Below, one piece after another: positions 1 through 9,500 of a stretch of 20,132 bases of DNA. Below the pieces are notes generated by a model, which had not been told where the DNA came from, searched no databases, and worked only from the letters and a program-made list of their open reading frames with translations. The translations under genes were made by a program, and so were the position numbers. This stretch comes from Pelargonium cotyledonis (Eukaryota; Streptophyta; Magnoliopsida; Geraniales; Geraniaceae), in NCBI GenBank assembly GCA_036897625.1, contig JAYMTA010001413.1, positions 1-20,132 of the forward strand, given 5' to 3'. Every line of letters starts with the position of its first letter. Within the stretch, counting starts at the first letter, position 1.

Positions 1-480
1 ACATTCCTGAAGCTTGGCCTCGTGCGACCTGCCTACCGGCAGCCCTTCGACACACCTGCAAAACAAGGCCTAATGGAGGTTGTCTCCTTTAGGCCCCTCC
101 GACGCTCAAGTCAGATATTCGTCTAGGGAGTTGTATTTTGTAAACAGTAGTGTGTGTTAATGAAAAGGTACCTTTTTTATTTGTTATTGTGTGTATTTAT
201 AACTATACTCTACATTTACTAATTCTTATAGAATTAGAAATCTGTTTGTGCTTCTCTGTTTGTTGGGTCTAAAGCCTACTGTGAGCAGCACAACCTTCAG
301 CCCACTATGCCTAGCTCCACACAGGGCCCATAACACTTTCGGTGCCTTTTCAAGCAACATTGCGACAAGGCATAATGGTATAGCAACATCATTGTCACCT
401 CGGCACCTTGACATCTTCCTCACGTCACGTCGTCATGACATTATTATTTTGTAAATAATATCGTCACTAAAAACTCATGA
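1..480. mobile_element. Probable degenerate LTR-retrotransposon fragment
   Basis: This stretch is clearly more GC-rich than the DNA that follows. The segment around 60-115 (a hairpin followed by CCCCTCCGACGCTCAAGTCA) resembles text I associate with plant Gypsy-type LTRs. No gag or pol coding sequence, primer-binding site or second LTR is visible, and the left edge is cut by the window. Short open frames on both strands (about 226-454) have no family features and overlap each other, so I do not call them genes. The identification rests on remembered resemblance only. Confidence 0.3.
67..95. repeat. Strong inverted repeat (hairpin)
   Basis: GGCCTAA (67-73) pairs with TTAGGCC (89-95) and GGAG (75-78) pairs with CTCC (84-87). 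A single T/T mismatch separates the two helices and the loop is five bases (GTTGT). Eleven of twelve stem positions pair. It lies inside the LTR-like relic and may be a folded element of that LTR's transcript. Confidence 0.7.
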
Positions 481-768
481 CATAAGTATCTTGAAAGTTC
501 ATTTGTCATTTTATCAACAATCAATCACAAGATGACACATGGTCCCCTGCATCTTGATTTGATTTTGTTAGTAAAAATATCATTCAAGTTTTGAGGTCGA
601 AATCTTTTGCCCACTTTGAGATTCATTTGTGTCATTCACACATTTTAACGGTATGTGTTGCAGAGTCCTCATGTACCAAAGTCTATCCACGCAAGTTGAA
701 ACACAACCCAAAAATATTCTAATTAAATGCGAAAATCAACAAGGGTTCATTTGTGTAATAAAGTATTA

Positions 769-1022
769 CTCCCTCCGTCCCAAAATGAATGTCCTGTTTG
801 TCTAAATTTTTTGTCCTAAAATGAGTGTCTTGTTTCTATTTTTAGGTTGTTATATTATTGTTTTTCTCATATTACTCTTATCACTTATGCACATGGGCAA
901 TTCTGCACATAGGGTGTAAGTGAAAAAATGAGATTAATATTAAAAACACATTTAAATAAGTGATAATTCTTAATTTTTGTGAAAAAAATGGATATAATAC
1001 ACTCATTTTAGGACAGATGGAG
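769..1022. mobile_element. Stowaway-type MITE (Tc1/mariner-derived), about 254 bp
   Basis: The left end reads CTCCCTCCGTCCCAAAATGA. The right end is its imperfect inverse, reading CTCCATCTGTCCTAAAATGA on the minus strand. Both ends are flanked by TA (767-768 and 1023-1024), the target duplication expected of Stowaway elements. The terminal sequence matches the plant Stowaway consensus closely. The interior is AT-rich and encodes nothing, so movement would need a mariner-like transposase from elsewhere. A second, internal copy of the TIR-like text (GTCCTAAAATGAGTGTC) starts near 811. Confidence 0.85.
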
Positions 1023-1024
1023 TA

Positions 1025-1902
1025 CATAAAAATTAGCTGTGCATTGTAAAAAAATTAATAGCTACCGGTAGTGATATCTATGCATCTATCTATCTGTTTT
1101 TGTAATTGACAAATGAGATGGACAGTACTTGAAATCACTAGGCTTTCCTCATTTGTTGGACTTGGAAAATTCGTAGATCACGCTCTCTGCTTCTCCAATC
1201 CATTCACATTTTTTGGATCTCACTCTCTTAAATTTACGGATCTTTCTCATTTCACAACTAATTTATTCATTGATTTACACTTCTGATGCTTTTTTTTTTC
1301 TTTTTTTTTACTGATATGTACAGAAATGGCAGTTCCTGTATCATGAATTTCATATTGGAATGACCTTAGTATTTGGCTGCACTCATAGTTTGTGAAACAG
1401 GTAGCTAACATTGAATATTGTTTGATCGTTCATTTACCAATTTTAGTTTCTGTTGATTATTGTATAAGATGAACAACTATTCAGTTTTTAGGGCTAATTA
1501 TGCAAAAGTACTATTTACTTAATTACCCAAAAGTTTATCCGTCAGTTTTCATTAGTCAATATTATTGAAAAAATACTCTCTCTCGTAACGTGAGAGAAAT
1601 GTGAGCCGATCTGACGGATCGGGATACAGAAGACAATGGATTTCATCAGCAAATATGAGTTTGAGCAGTTCTATTTGGGTTTACATATAAAAATAGAGGT
1701 AGTTAAGTGTAGTGGAAATATAATTTGGTAGCTATGTATTCCCGGAAAAGATCCTTTCTTGTATCGCTTTTTTATTCGTCTTTCTTTTCTCTTCCTTGTA
1801 TTTACATTTAATTTTAGACTTATTGTGCTTTTACATTCCATATTCTGCACTATGTTTGTGGTAAAACCATTTCAGCGCTCTCCGGCTTTCTGAAAGTTTG
1901 AG
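1025..1902 (+). other. Upstream and 5' leader region of the Sec14-like gene
   Basis: No coding potential is seen here. A pyrimidine-rich stretch around 1175-1290 could be transcribed leader. The bases just before 1875 (ACCATTTCAG) form a good splice-acceptor-like site, so the start codon at 1903 may lie in an exon that begins near 1875 after a leader intron. A TATA-like string sits at 1686-1695 as an alternative simple promoter. I cannot choose between these from sequence alone. Confidence 0.4.
1686..1695 (+). promoter_or_regulatory. TATA-like box upstream of the Sec14-like gene
   Basis: The string TATAAAAATA lies about 210 bases upstream of the start codon at 1903. It would give a leader of roughly 180 bases. 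AT-rich plant DNA produces such strings by chance, so support is weak. Confidence 0.25.
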
Positions 1903-3875
1903 ATGTATTCGAGAAAGTCACAAGTAAATGCAGGAGAGAACAATTTGTCACCCCAAGAGCAAGAAGCTAAGGTGTGCATTACAACTATTATGATGTTACT
2001 ATATGATGTACATCGAAAACGTTGTCTCTTTTCCCAACTGTTGCTGCAAATTGGATCTTTTGATTGACAGAACAATCTCATTCAATAGAGAGCTGTAAAT
2101 TGTCTACTCGTAGGCCTTTCCCTCAGACTCTTAAATTAGAACATGCTTAGCTTGGTTTGAGGCTTTTGAGATGGTGTCTCCATATTAAGATTATGATCTT
2201 TCTAATGCTTGAATTGCTGCTGTCAAACAAGTCGAGGAGATGCTGATATAAACTATAAGTGCATTGTTGAACAAATTTAAGTTAGATGTTGACTTCTCAG
2301 TACAGTTATGGCTATTTTATCCATTGCTGTCCGTAATTCATTTAGTTAGATCAGCTTTACTGTATAATACATATTACAGTTTTCTAAACATAGTCTCTTC
2401 TTTTCAGATCAATGAAGTTAGGAAGATTGTTGGTCCTGTTGCGGATAAGCTTCAACCCTTCTGCTCGAATGAGTCAGTATCAAGGTTCCTTAGAGCAAGG
2501 AACTGGAATACAAAAAAGGCGGCTAAGATGTTAAAAGATACCTTGAAATGGAGGATGGAATACAGGCCCGACAAGATTCGATGGGTATAGTACTTTATTT
2601 ATGTTTCTCAATGATACCAAATAAGTCGAATTGTGTACAAATCTGATCAAACTATAAGGTTGCTTGACATGCGGTTTCTTTCCCTGAATAGTTTCATTTC
2701 CCCTGAGAAAGTATTCAAAAGGTTTCTATTTCACCTGTATCGTAACAATAGCAAGTTGCGAGAATTGAACATTTGTTAGAAGAAATGGACTTAAAAAGCT
2801 ATATCGAAATTCCTATTTATACACATATACTGATTGCACAATTAGGATTGGCAGTATGAACTACGGTTGCTTTTGTAAACTTGCATACCAAAATTGCCTC
2901 CTTTCATCGTTCCAGGAACACATTGCTAAAGAAGCTGAGACGGGAAAGATTTATAGAGCTAATTACTTGGACAAGGCTGGAAGGACTGTTCTGATCATGA
3001 GACCCGGTTTCCAGGTAGATAACATATACGTGCACGCCTATGCCTTGCTTAATTGAGATCTTTTTGTCGTTTTGGTTGATTACTTTTACTATATCAGAAT
3101 ACTAGTGGATCGGGAGGACAAATCGGGTACCTGGTTTATTGCATGGAGAATGCCATTGCACATTCAGACTCAAATCAGGAGCAGATGGTGTGGCTAATTG
3201 ATTTTCAAGGATGGAACATGTCAAGCATATCCGTCAAGGTGACTAGAGAAACTGCTCATGTCTTGCAGGGTCGTTACCCCGAGAGATTGGGCCTCGCCAT
3301 CCTCTACAATCCCCCCAAAATATTCGAATCTTTTTGGACGGTAACTCCACATATTCCCAACAACTATACAGAATTATCCTTAGAACATACCATTTTATCT
3401 ACTAGTGGCACCATTTTAATGTTCTTTAACCTTTTTGCAGATGGTGAAACCATTTCTAGAGCCCAAGACGTACAAGAAAGTGAGGTTTGTATACTCCAAC
3501 GACCCTCAGAGCCGAAGCATAATGGAGGATGTTTTTGATTTGAACAAGCTGGAGTCTATATTTGGGGGAAGAAACCCGAATGGCTTTGACTACGAAGAAT
3601 ACGCGAATAGAATGAGAGAGGACGACAAGAAAAATATGAACCAAGAGAGCTTGGACAGTCCAGCATCATCCTTTTCTGAATCACTGAGATCAGAGTCACT
3701 GAACTCAGAGTACTATTGTAATTCAGAGGCCTCTGAGGACTGCTGCGACGACGACGAAGCATCCTCTAATTTGTCTGTGCTCAATGTGGAGGTAAATGAA
3801 GCGCCGAAGAGCTGCAAGAATGCTGCAAATAAAGCAGAAGAAGCTAAACCATTGCAGACTAGGAAGTCAGTTTGA
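1903..3875 (+). CDS. Sec14-like (CRAL-TRIO) phosphatidylinositol-transfer family protein, five exons
   Basis: Coding exons are 1903-1971, 2408-2584, 2916-3014, 3098-3340 and 3441-3875. Every intron is GT..AG and phase 0, giving about 340 aa. The CRAL-TRIO N-terminal helical part covers residues 30-82 (SRFLRARNWNTKKAAKML). The lipid-binding CRAL-TRIO fold covers about 95-250 (VWLIDFQGW at 146-154, RYPERLG at 174-180, ILYNPPKIFESFW at 183-195). By alignment from memory with yeast Sec14, E177 and K209 fall where its inositol-headgroup-binding Glu and Lys lie. Residues 260-340 are a Ser- and acid-rich, probably disordered tail. The protein resembles the Arabidopsis At1g75170/At1g22180 Sec14-only group, without GOLD or nodulin domains. 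Such proteins exchange phosphatidylinositol and other lipids between membranes and help phosphoinositide synthesis; the ligand here is unknown. The first 23 residues (exon 1) are the least certain part. Confidence 0.9.
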
Positions 3876-4100
3876 GACATGAGAGCAGGTTTGTGTTTGG
3901 TTCTTTGGAAATTTTGAGATATTTTTGAACAGAATTTTGAGGTCTCTGATATATATGAAGGTGATGACATAGCATATGTTGGAGAAAATATAAACACATT
4001 GTGGTTTGTTGGTGTATCTGTCATTGTAAGAACACAGTTCTCCATGGTTTTTCTTTTCATTCTTTGTAGTTCATTCTAAGTCAATCCTACTTTGCTCTTC

Positions 4101-4106
4101 AATAAA
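4101..4106 (+). terminator. Poly(A) signal AATAAA for the Sec14-like gene
   Basis: A canonical AATAAA lies about 225 bases after the stop codon at 3873-3875. It is preceded by TG/T-rich sequence (3890-4080) as in plant far-upstream elements. It gives a plausible 3' UTR length of 240-260 bases. Confidence 0.55.
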
Positions 4107-4224
4107 TGATGTGTTTGTGTTAATAGGGTTTTTGTGGTCCTAACAGTTGAATAGTTCTACAATTTCACTTAAAAGGTGCATGTGTTTGGTAAGTGTTACT
4201 ATGATCTGTTATCATTGAGAGTTG

Positions 4225-4560
4225 AGACAAGTCACATGTCCTAGGCTCCTAGCCATGAAATAGAGTGGCCCAATCCGTGTAAGGCACTTGATTTAGAGGT
4301 CTCCAGCTCGAGTCTCATCATGGCGTTGGTAAAAATAAGTACTCTATTTGTCTTGGTTTCTATTTTGATAAAGAAACTTATCTTTGGACTCCTTGCTAAA
4401 ATGGATCTTCAATCAAGGAAAACGGGAAGTCATTACCCTTCAAGCCTTAAGGATTATGGGTTAGTCTCTTTACAACTGCGGATACTTTCATTACACGCTT
4501 TTAAAATTCAATTTCAGTCTAACTTACACATAATGAGTGTCTAGATTAAAAAAAAAAAAG
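4225..4560 (+). mobile_element. Possible tRNA-derived SINE relic
   Basis: AGTGGCCCAATCCG (from 4264) looks like a worn RNA polymerase III A box. CCAGCTCGAGTCTC (from 4303) looks like a B box about 40 bases further on. The segment ends in a run of A at 4550-4559. I found no clear target-site duplication, so both edges are approximate and the call is tentative. Confidence 0.3.
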
Positions 4561-4798
4561 TTAAGCTAAACGTAACCTACATCTTTAGGATGTCGGGATT
4601 GACAAAGTCAAGTTAAGTCTAACTCACACATGTCGGTTGTTAAAAGATTAGCAAAATCAAATTATGTACTTAGGAAGAAGAAATGTTATGATGTTATGGT
4701 CGACATCGATCAACTTTATTAGTGTTTTATATGAAAATAAATAAGTCCAAAGGGTGCGACGTCATTTTCACCCAATAAACAATAAAACTATGACCAAA
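4561..4798. other. AT-rich intergenic DNA
   Basis: No gene or clear element is seen. The text AGTCTAACTCACACAT near 4614 partly repeats AGTCTAACTTACACAT near 4518, a short local duplication of unknown origin. Confidence 0.5.
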
Positions 4799-5300
4799 TC
4801 CAAATATACATTTTTGTTTTTGTTTTGAACTATAAGGTTCTTAAGCAGGCTCGCACTTTCTCGATAAGACATTTTTAAGTCATTTGACCATATCTAAATT
4901 AATCCATATTCGATGCTTGGTCACAGGGGTAAAGATTTCTCACATCTCCCTCGCAAAACTTTTAAGGGTGGCGCAGTTGGTTAATTCAGCTGTGTGAGTG
5001 AGAGGGGGTTTCGGGATCAATCATCACTCACATCCTTGGTGGTGGTGGTGGTGTAAGAGACTACTTAAGTGTGGTAAGATGTTAGGAGTGTTAAGAGACA
5101 CAATCTCTTTTCTGAACATTATTGGGTCCTTGTACATATATTTTTTTACGCCATTGCTTATCCAAAAATATAAAAATCTTTCTCACAAGTATGTTGAGTG
5201 AGGATCGAACTCAATATCTCTTCCCACTCATACAGTTTAAGCGCACCAACTACGCCACACCCAATAAGTCCAAATATACATTTTTTTTTGTTTTGTTTTA
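4799..5300 (-). mobile_element. SINE-like element with two facing tRNA-like heads and flanking direct repeats
   Basis: On the minus strand a tRNA-like head starts at 5262. It has an A box TGGCGTAGTTGG (5257-5246) and a near-perfect B box GAGTTCGATCCTC (5212-5200). On the plus strand a second head starts at 4966, with A box TGGCGCAGTTGG (4969-4980) and a decayed B box near 5007-5020. Imperfect direct repeats containing TCCAAATATACA followed by a T/G-rich run occur at 4799-4826 and 5269-5300. They look like the target duplication of a minus-strand retroinsertion whose A-rich tail lies near 4811-4826. No protein is encoded. Whether this is one element, a nested pair or an inverted dimer is open. 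Confidence 0.55.
5037..5053. repeat. TGG trinucleotide microsatellite
   Basis: Five to six copies of TGG lie within the SINE-like element, just after its plus-strand tRNA-like head. The short open frame that crosses it (WWWWW) has no other gene-like feature. Confidence 0.8.
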
Positions 5301-5348
5301 AAAAATGGTGCAACGTGACGGGTTAGAACCACCAACTTGTGAAGAAAG

Positions 5349-5375
5349 CAAGAGGAGAAGAGAGGAGAAGAGAAT
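5349..5375. repeat. Purine-rich GAGGAGAA simple repeat
   Basis: An imperfect GAGGAGAAGA direct repeat on the plus strand. There is no coding context. It may be a GAGA-like tract in intergenic DNA. Confidence 0.5.
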
Positions 5376-5399
5376 AATTGGCTTTTACAGAGGGAAGGG

Positions 5400-6050
5400 T
5401 GGAATTGGAATAATAAATTAATAATCATTATCATTTCAACATATCATACCACCCTTTTTTAGTACTATTATTTATTATAAATTAAAATTTAATCATCAAT
5501 CTTCATGTTCATGTTGGTCCACTCTCTTTTCTTTCACTATTTTTAAAATATTTATAAAAAAATATACATCTTTCTTTTTCATTTACCAAGTTACCCACTA
5601 TTTACTATTATGAGCATGCAGATCTATTCTCTATTTTCAATATTGTACAGTTATTTTCCGTTTTTATCAACAATTCTAACACGGGTAGAAAAGTATAATT
5701 TTAAAATTTCAAGAACTCAAAACGTCTTAAATCATTTAACTCATTTTTATTTAAAATAGATATACCCTTTCCTTTTTCATCTAATGATATAAAATTGTTT
5801 AAAGAACTTAAGATTTTTGTGTATGAGCAAAAAAATGAGAACAAAAAAATATGTTTTGTGATTCATATTCTAGCAATTAAACTTGTGAACTTGAGCAACG
5901 TTCAACTAATAAAAATAGATGTATCTCACTAATATAGAGTTTCATTTTATTTCTAGCTTCTTATTATGTTATTATTGGAACAACAATATTTTAAATAGAT
6001 TTGTGAACATTAATAAACTAATTGAAAAAATTAAAATATACAGTACAATA
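5400..6050. other. AT-rich intergenic and promoter-distal region of the acidic repeat gene
   Basis: Very AT-rich DNA without a credible ORF, RNA gene or recognisable transposon end. It leads into the promoter of the next gene. Confidence 0.5.
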
Positions 6051-6053
6051 TAC

Positions 6054-6060
6054 TATAAAT
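6054..6060 (+). promoter_or_regulatory. Candidate TATA box for the acidic repeat gene
   Basis: TATAAAT within ACTATAAATCC is followed about 70-130 bases later by strongly pyrimidine-rich sequence (6128-6230) typical of plant leaders. Use of this site would give a spliced leader of about 400 bases. A start further downstream near 6300 is equally possible. Confidence 0.3.
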
Positions 6061-6478
6061 CCTGAACCGACTACATTTAATTATAGGACATATGGTTGTG
6101 GAATATTTGAATTAATAATTAAAAGTAGGCTTCTTTTCTTCTTCCTTCTGATCATATTTCTATTTTCTAGCTTCAAAATTCAATTTCACATTCAGTCCTT
6201 TTCTTCTTTCACTGCTTTCGGTACCGTTTCCATTCCATACTTCATCAAACATTCGCAGAGTCCAAGCTGTTGCTGACCCAAAAAGGTGGACAAAAAACAA
6301 AAGCAACCCAAAAGATAAAGGCACGATTTTGCTGTTCCAGCTCCAATTCAGAGACCGCTCTACTCTAAACCCACTACTGGTTTTTGCTGCATCATCACTT
6401 TCTGGAGTTTTCAGCTTCTGGGTTCATCGTCTTTTGGCGCCTCCCAGCTTCAATATCTTCAATTGCTTCAATTTTCAG

Positions 6479-6584
6479 GTTCGTTTGTTCTCGCTCAACT
6501 CTCAGCTCTCTCTATCGTTTATTTTTGTAATGGTACTTGTGGATCTAGTCGATATTGGTTTGATTTAGTTTATTTTTGAAACAG
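6479..6584 (+). other. Intron in the 5' leader of the acidic repeat gene
   Basis: The donor CAG/GTTCGT (GT at 6479-6480) and acceptor GAAACAG (ends at 6584) flank a T-rich 106-base segment. The acceptor lies 14 bases before the start codon at 6599. Leader introns just ahead of the ATG are common in plants. The site is inferred from splice consensus only. Confidence 0.55.
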
Positions 6585-6598
6585 TTGTGATATAGGAA

Positions 6599-9500
6599 AT
6601 GGGTCATGATTCGTTGCAAATCAGAGTTCTGATCAGGAAATATCCCATCAAATATATCAGATTGTGCTATAGATCAATCTGTAACCATCCTTTCTTGGTG
6701 GGTTTAGTTTGCTTCTTGATCTTACTGTATAGATCATCTCCGTTTTTAGTTTCCTTTTTGGTCACTGCTTCCCCTGTTTTGGTCTGCACTGCTGTTTTAC
6801 TTGGAACCCTTTTGAGTTTCGGGGAGCCTAACATACCCGAGATTGAAAAGGAAGAGAAAGTGGTTACCCATGAGATTGCTCCTCTTATAGCTTCTGTTTC
6901 TCATGATGCCACTGTTGTTGAGAGAGATGTGAGCTTTACGGAGTTGAGGGCAAGTTTAATAGAGCAACCGAGTTCGGTGGAAACTGAAGACTGCAAGATT
7001 GGAGATGCCTTTGATTCTTCTGTTGATAATCTCTTGCCTGTAGTGGACAAACCTCGCGAAATTCAGTACGAGAAGCTAGTGGTTGACGAAGATGAGAAGG
7101 AGTTGGATTGTTTGGAGTTGGAAAAGAAGAGGGAAGTTCCTGCAGAGAAATCTTCAAAATCTGAGACAGAAGGCTTGGTAAGTGACGTGGAAGAAATTGC
7201 CAATCAGTATACTTTGATTGGTCAGGAAAAAGATGAAAATCTTGAAGTGGGAACCGATAGATCACCTGGAGAATCGGTGGGTTATCATACAAGACAGCCG
7301 TTGGACTCTGAGGAAGATGATGTCAGTGATGAGAATTCCTCGGATGATGAGTCGGATGGGGCAGAGAGTTCATCACCTGATGCTTCATTGGCGGACATAA
7401 TGCCAATGCTGGATGAGCTCCATCCACTTTTAGATGATGACATCCCACAGCCTGCTCACATGTCCCAGGACGACTCTGATGCTGCTTCAGAGCGGTCTAG
7501 CAGTTGTCATGATGACCTCATCGAATCTGATGCGGATTCTGAAAACAAGGGAGAAGAAGAAGTAGACGGTGATGATGAAGAGGAAGAGGAAGAGGAAGAA
7601 TCAGCACGAGAGGATAAGGATGATGCAAGTACATCAGCAATCATATGGACAGAAGATGACCACAAGAATGTTATGGATCTGGGCACTTCGGAGATTGAAA
7701 GGAACCAGCGATTGGAGAGTCTTATTGCAAGGAGGAAAGCTCGGAAGACCATCATCAGCATGATGCATCAGAAGGATCTGATTGACTTGCACGGAGCTGA
7801 TCTTCCCTTTAAATTTCCACCTATTGCAACCACAAGGCGCAACCCATTTGATCATGATGATTCCTATGGTGACATGGGGTTACCACCCATTCCTGGGTCC
7901 GCTCCATCAATTATGCAGCCAAGACGAAATCCATTTGATATTCCTTACGACTCAAGCGAAGAAAAACCTGATCTCAAGGAAGACAGTTTTCAACAGGAGT
8001 TTGCAGGTTTTCAGCAGAAGGAAAGTGCATTCTTCCGAAGGCATGAAAGTTTCAGTTGGGGACCATCAACATTAGGGGGTCACAAGCATGAGAGGCAAGA
8101 TATTAAGTGGAGACCTTATTTTGTGCCAGAACGTTTGGCTTCAGAAGGAACAAGCTACCCCTCAATACTTAGACAACTAAGTGAACTCAGCGATGCCAAG
8201 ACAAGTTCTGTTCCTGATACTGAATCAGTGTGTTCAGCTATTGATCAGGATGATGTGAAGCTCGATGAACAATATTTTTCTCAAGAAAGAGAATTGATGC
8301 CCTGTATAGACCGTGCTTCTGATCAGGTTGGTCATGAAAGCCAATCCTCTGAAGATGTAGATTCTGTGGATAATGAAGAAATTGTGCAAAGGGATACCTA
8401 CCATGACGAAGTAGAGATTTCAGCGAGGAACTTGGATATTCACCCTATATTGGAAGCAGGAGATGCAGCAACTCCAGTGGAATTCGGTGTAGGGGAAATT
8501 CATCTGAAACCAAAACCAGTTGAAGACTACAGCAGTAAATCAAGCATGTCATCATTGCCAGAAGTGAGTGAAGTGGTATCTGATGAGAACAAAGAAGGAA
8601 CAACAAAATTGGAGCTGGAGGGGATTCTTGCAGAGGAATCTGGCATTTCCAAGCAACCATCATCTGAGGGATCAGAGTTTGATCTTATGAGTGTGGTGCA
8701 GGATGGTGGTCAGCAACATAAGGAGCCTGTTTATGATTCAAGCCCCCTACCCATTGAGAAGTTACTATCCTTTACTTCTATTTCTTCTGAAATAGCTTAT
8801 TCTCCAGCTTCAGAGGAAACAAATGCTCCATTCGCAGATGAAGAATCTAAATTACATAAAGGGAACAGAGATATAGACATTCCTAGTGATGAAGTAATTC
8901 GTGAAGCCTCCTCTCATATTCATGAAGTGCATGAAAATATATCAAGGTCAGAAGAAGTTTCAGAGGTTAGTGAACTCGTCGTGAAGGATGGGACAGCAGA
9001 AGTGGAAAAAGGTTCTGACACAGTATGTGAATTGGATCGATTCTTCTCATCAAATTTGGATGCAGAAGTTCATCTTGCAATGAGTCAGAATGTTGATGAG
9101 ATGTTCAATTCTGTAGAGCCTAGTGATCAGGTACCTCGAGAAGATTTAATTTCAACTGCACCAGAGGATCCACTTCCTTCAGTAGTGATTGAGCATGCTG
9201 CAGCAGTTCATCCCCAGTTATTGTTTTCAGAGGCTGAATCCTTGATGGTGCATGCACTGGATAAGGTTGAAACTCTTCATTCAGCTGAAGATCAAATCGA
9301 CTCATCTAGTTCTCTAGAAAATAGATCGCAGGAGGAAAGGACGAATGGGGATGAATATTTCCCATGTGAGCAGGATGAGTTTAACACACCAAGTTCTGAT
9401 GCAGAGGTTCGGCAAGATGTGCATGAGAAGTTTGATTCAGTGGTGATTGAGCAATTGTCAATGGTTCATCCATCATCCTTTGAGACTGGCCGAGTTGAGG

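Noticed and set aside
4966-5040. Possible genuine tRNA gene
   Set aside because: The A and B boxes resemble a tRNA, but no cloverleaf with a proper acceptor stem and anticodon arm can be formed. It is better explained as a SINE head.
6936-7292. Minus-strand open frame of 118 aa opposite the acidic gene, and similar frames at 7507-7761, 10399-10791 and 11911-12267
   Set aside because: These are mirror images of Glu/Asp/Ser-rich codons (giving Ser/Leu-rich products), with no independent domain or conserved start.
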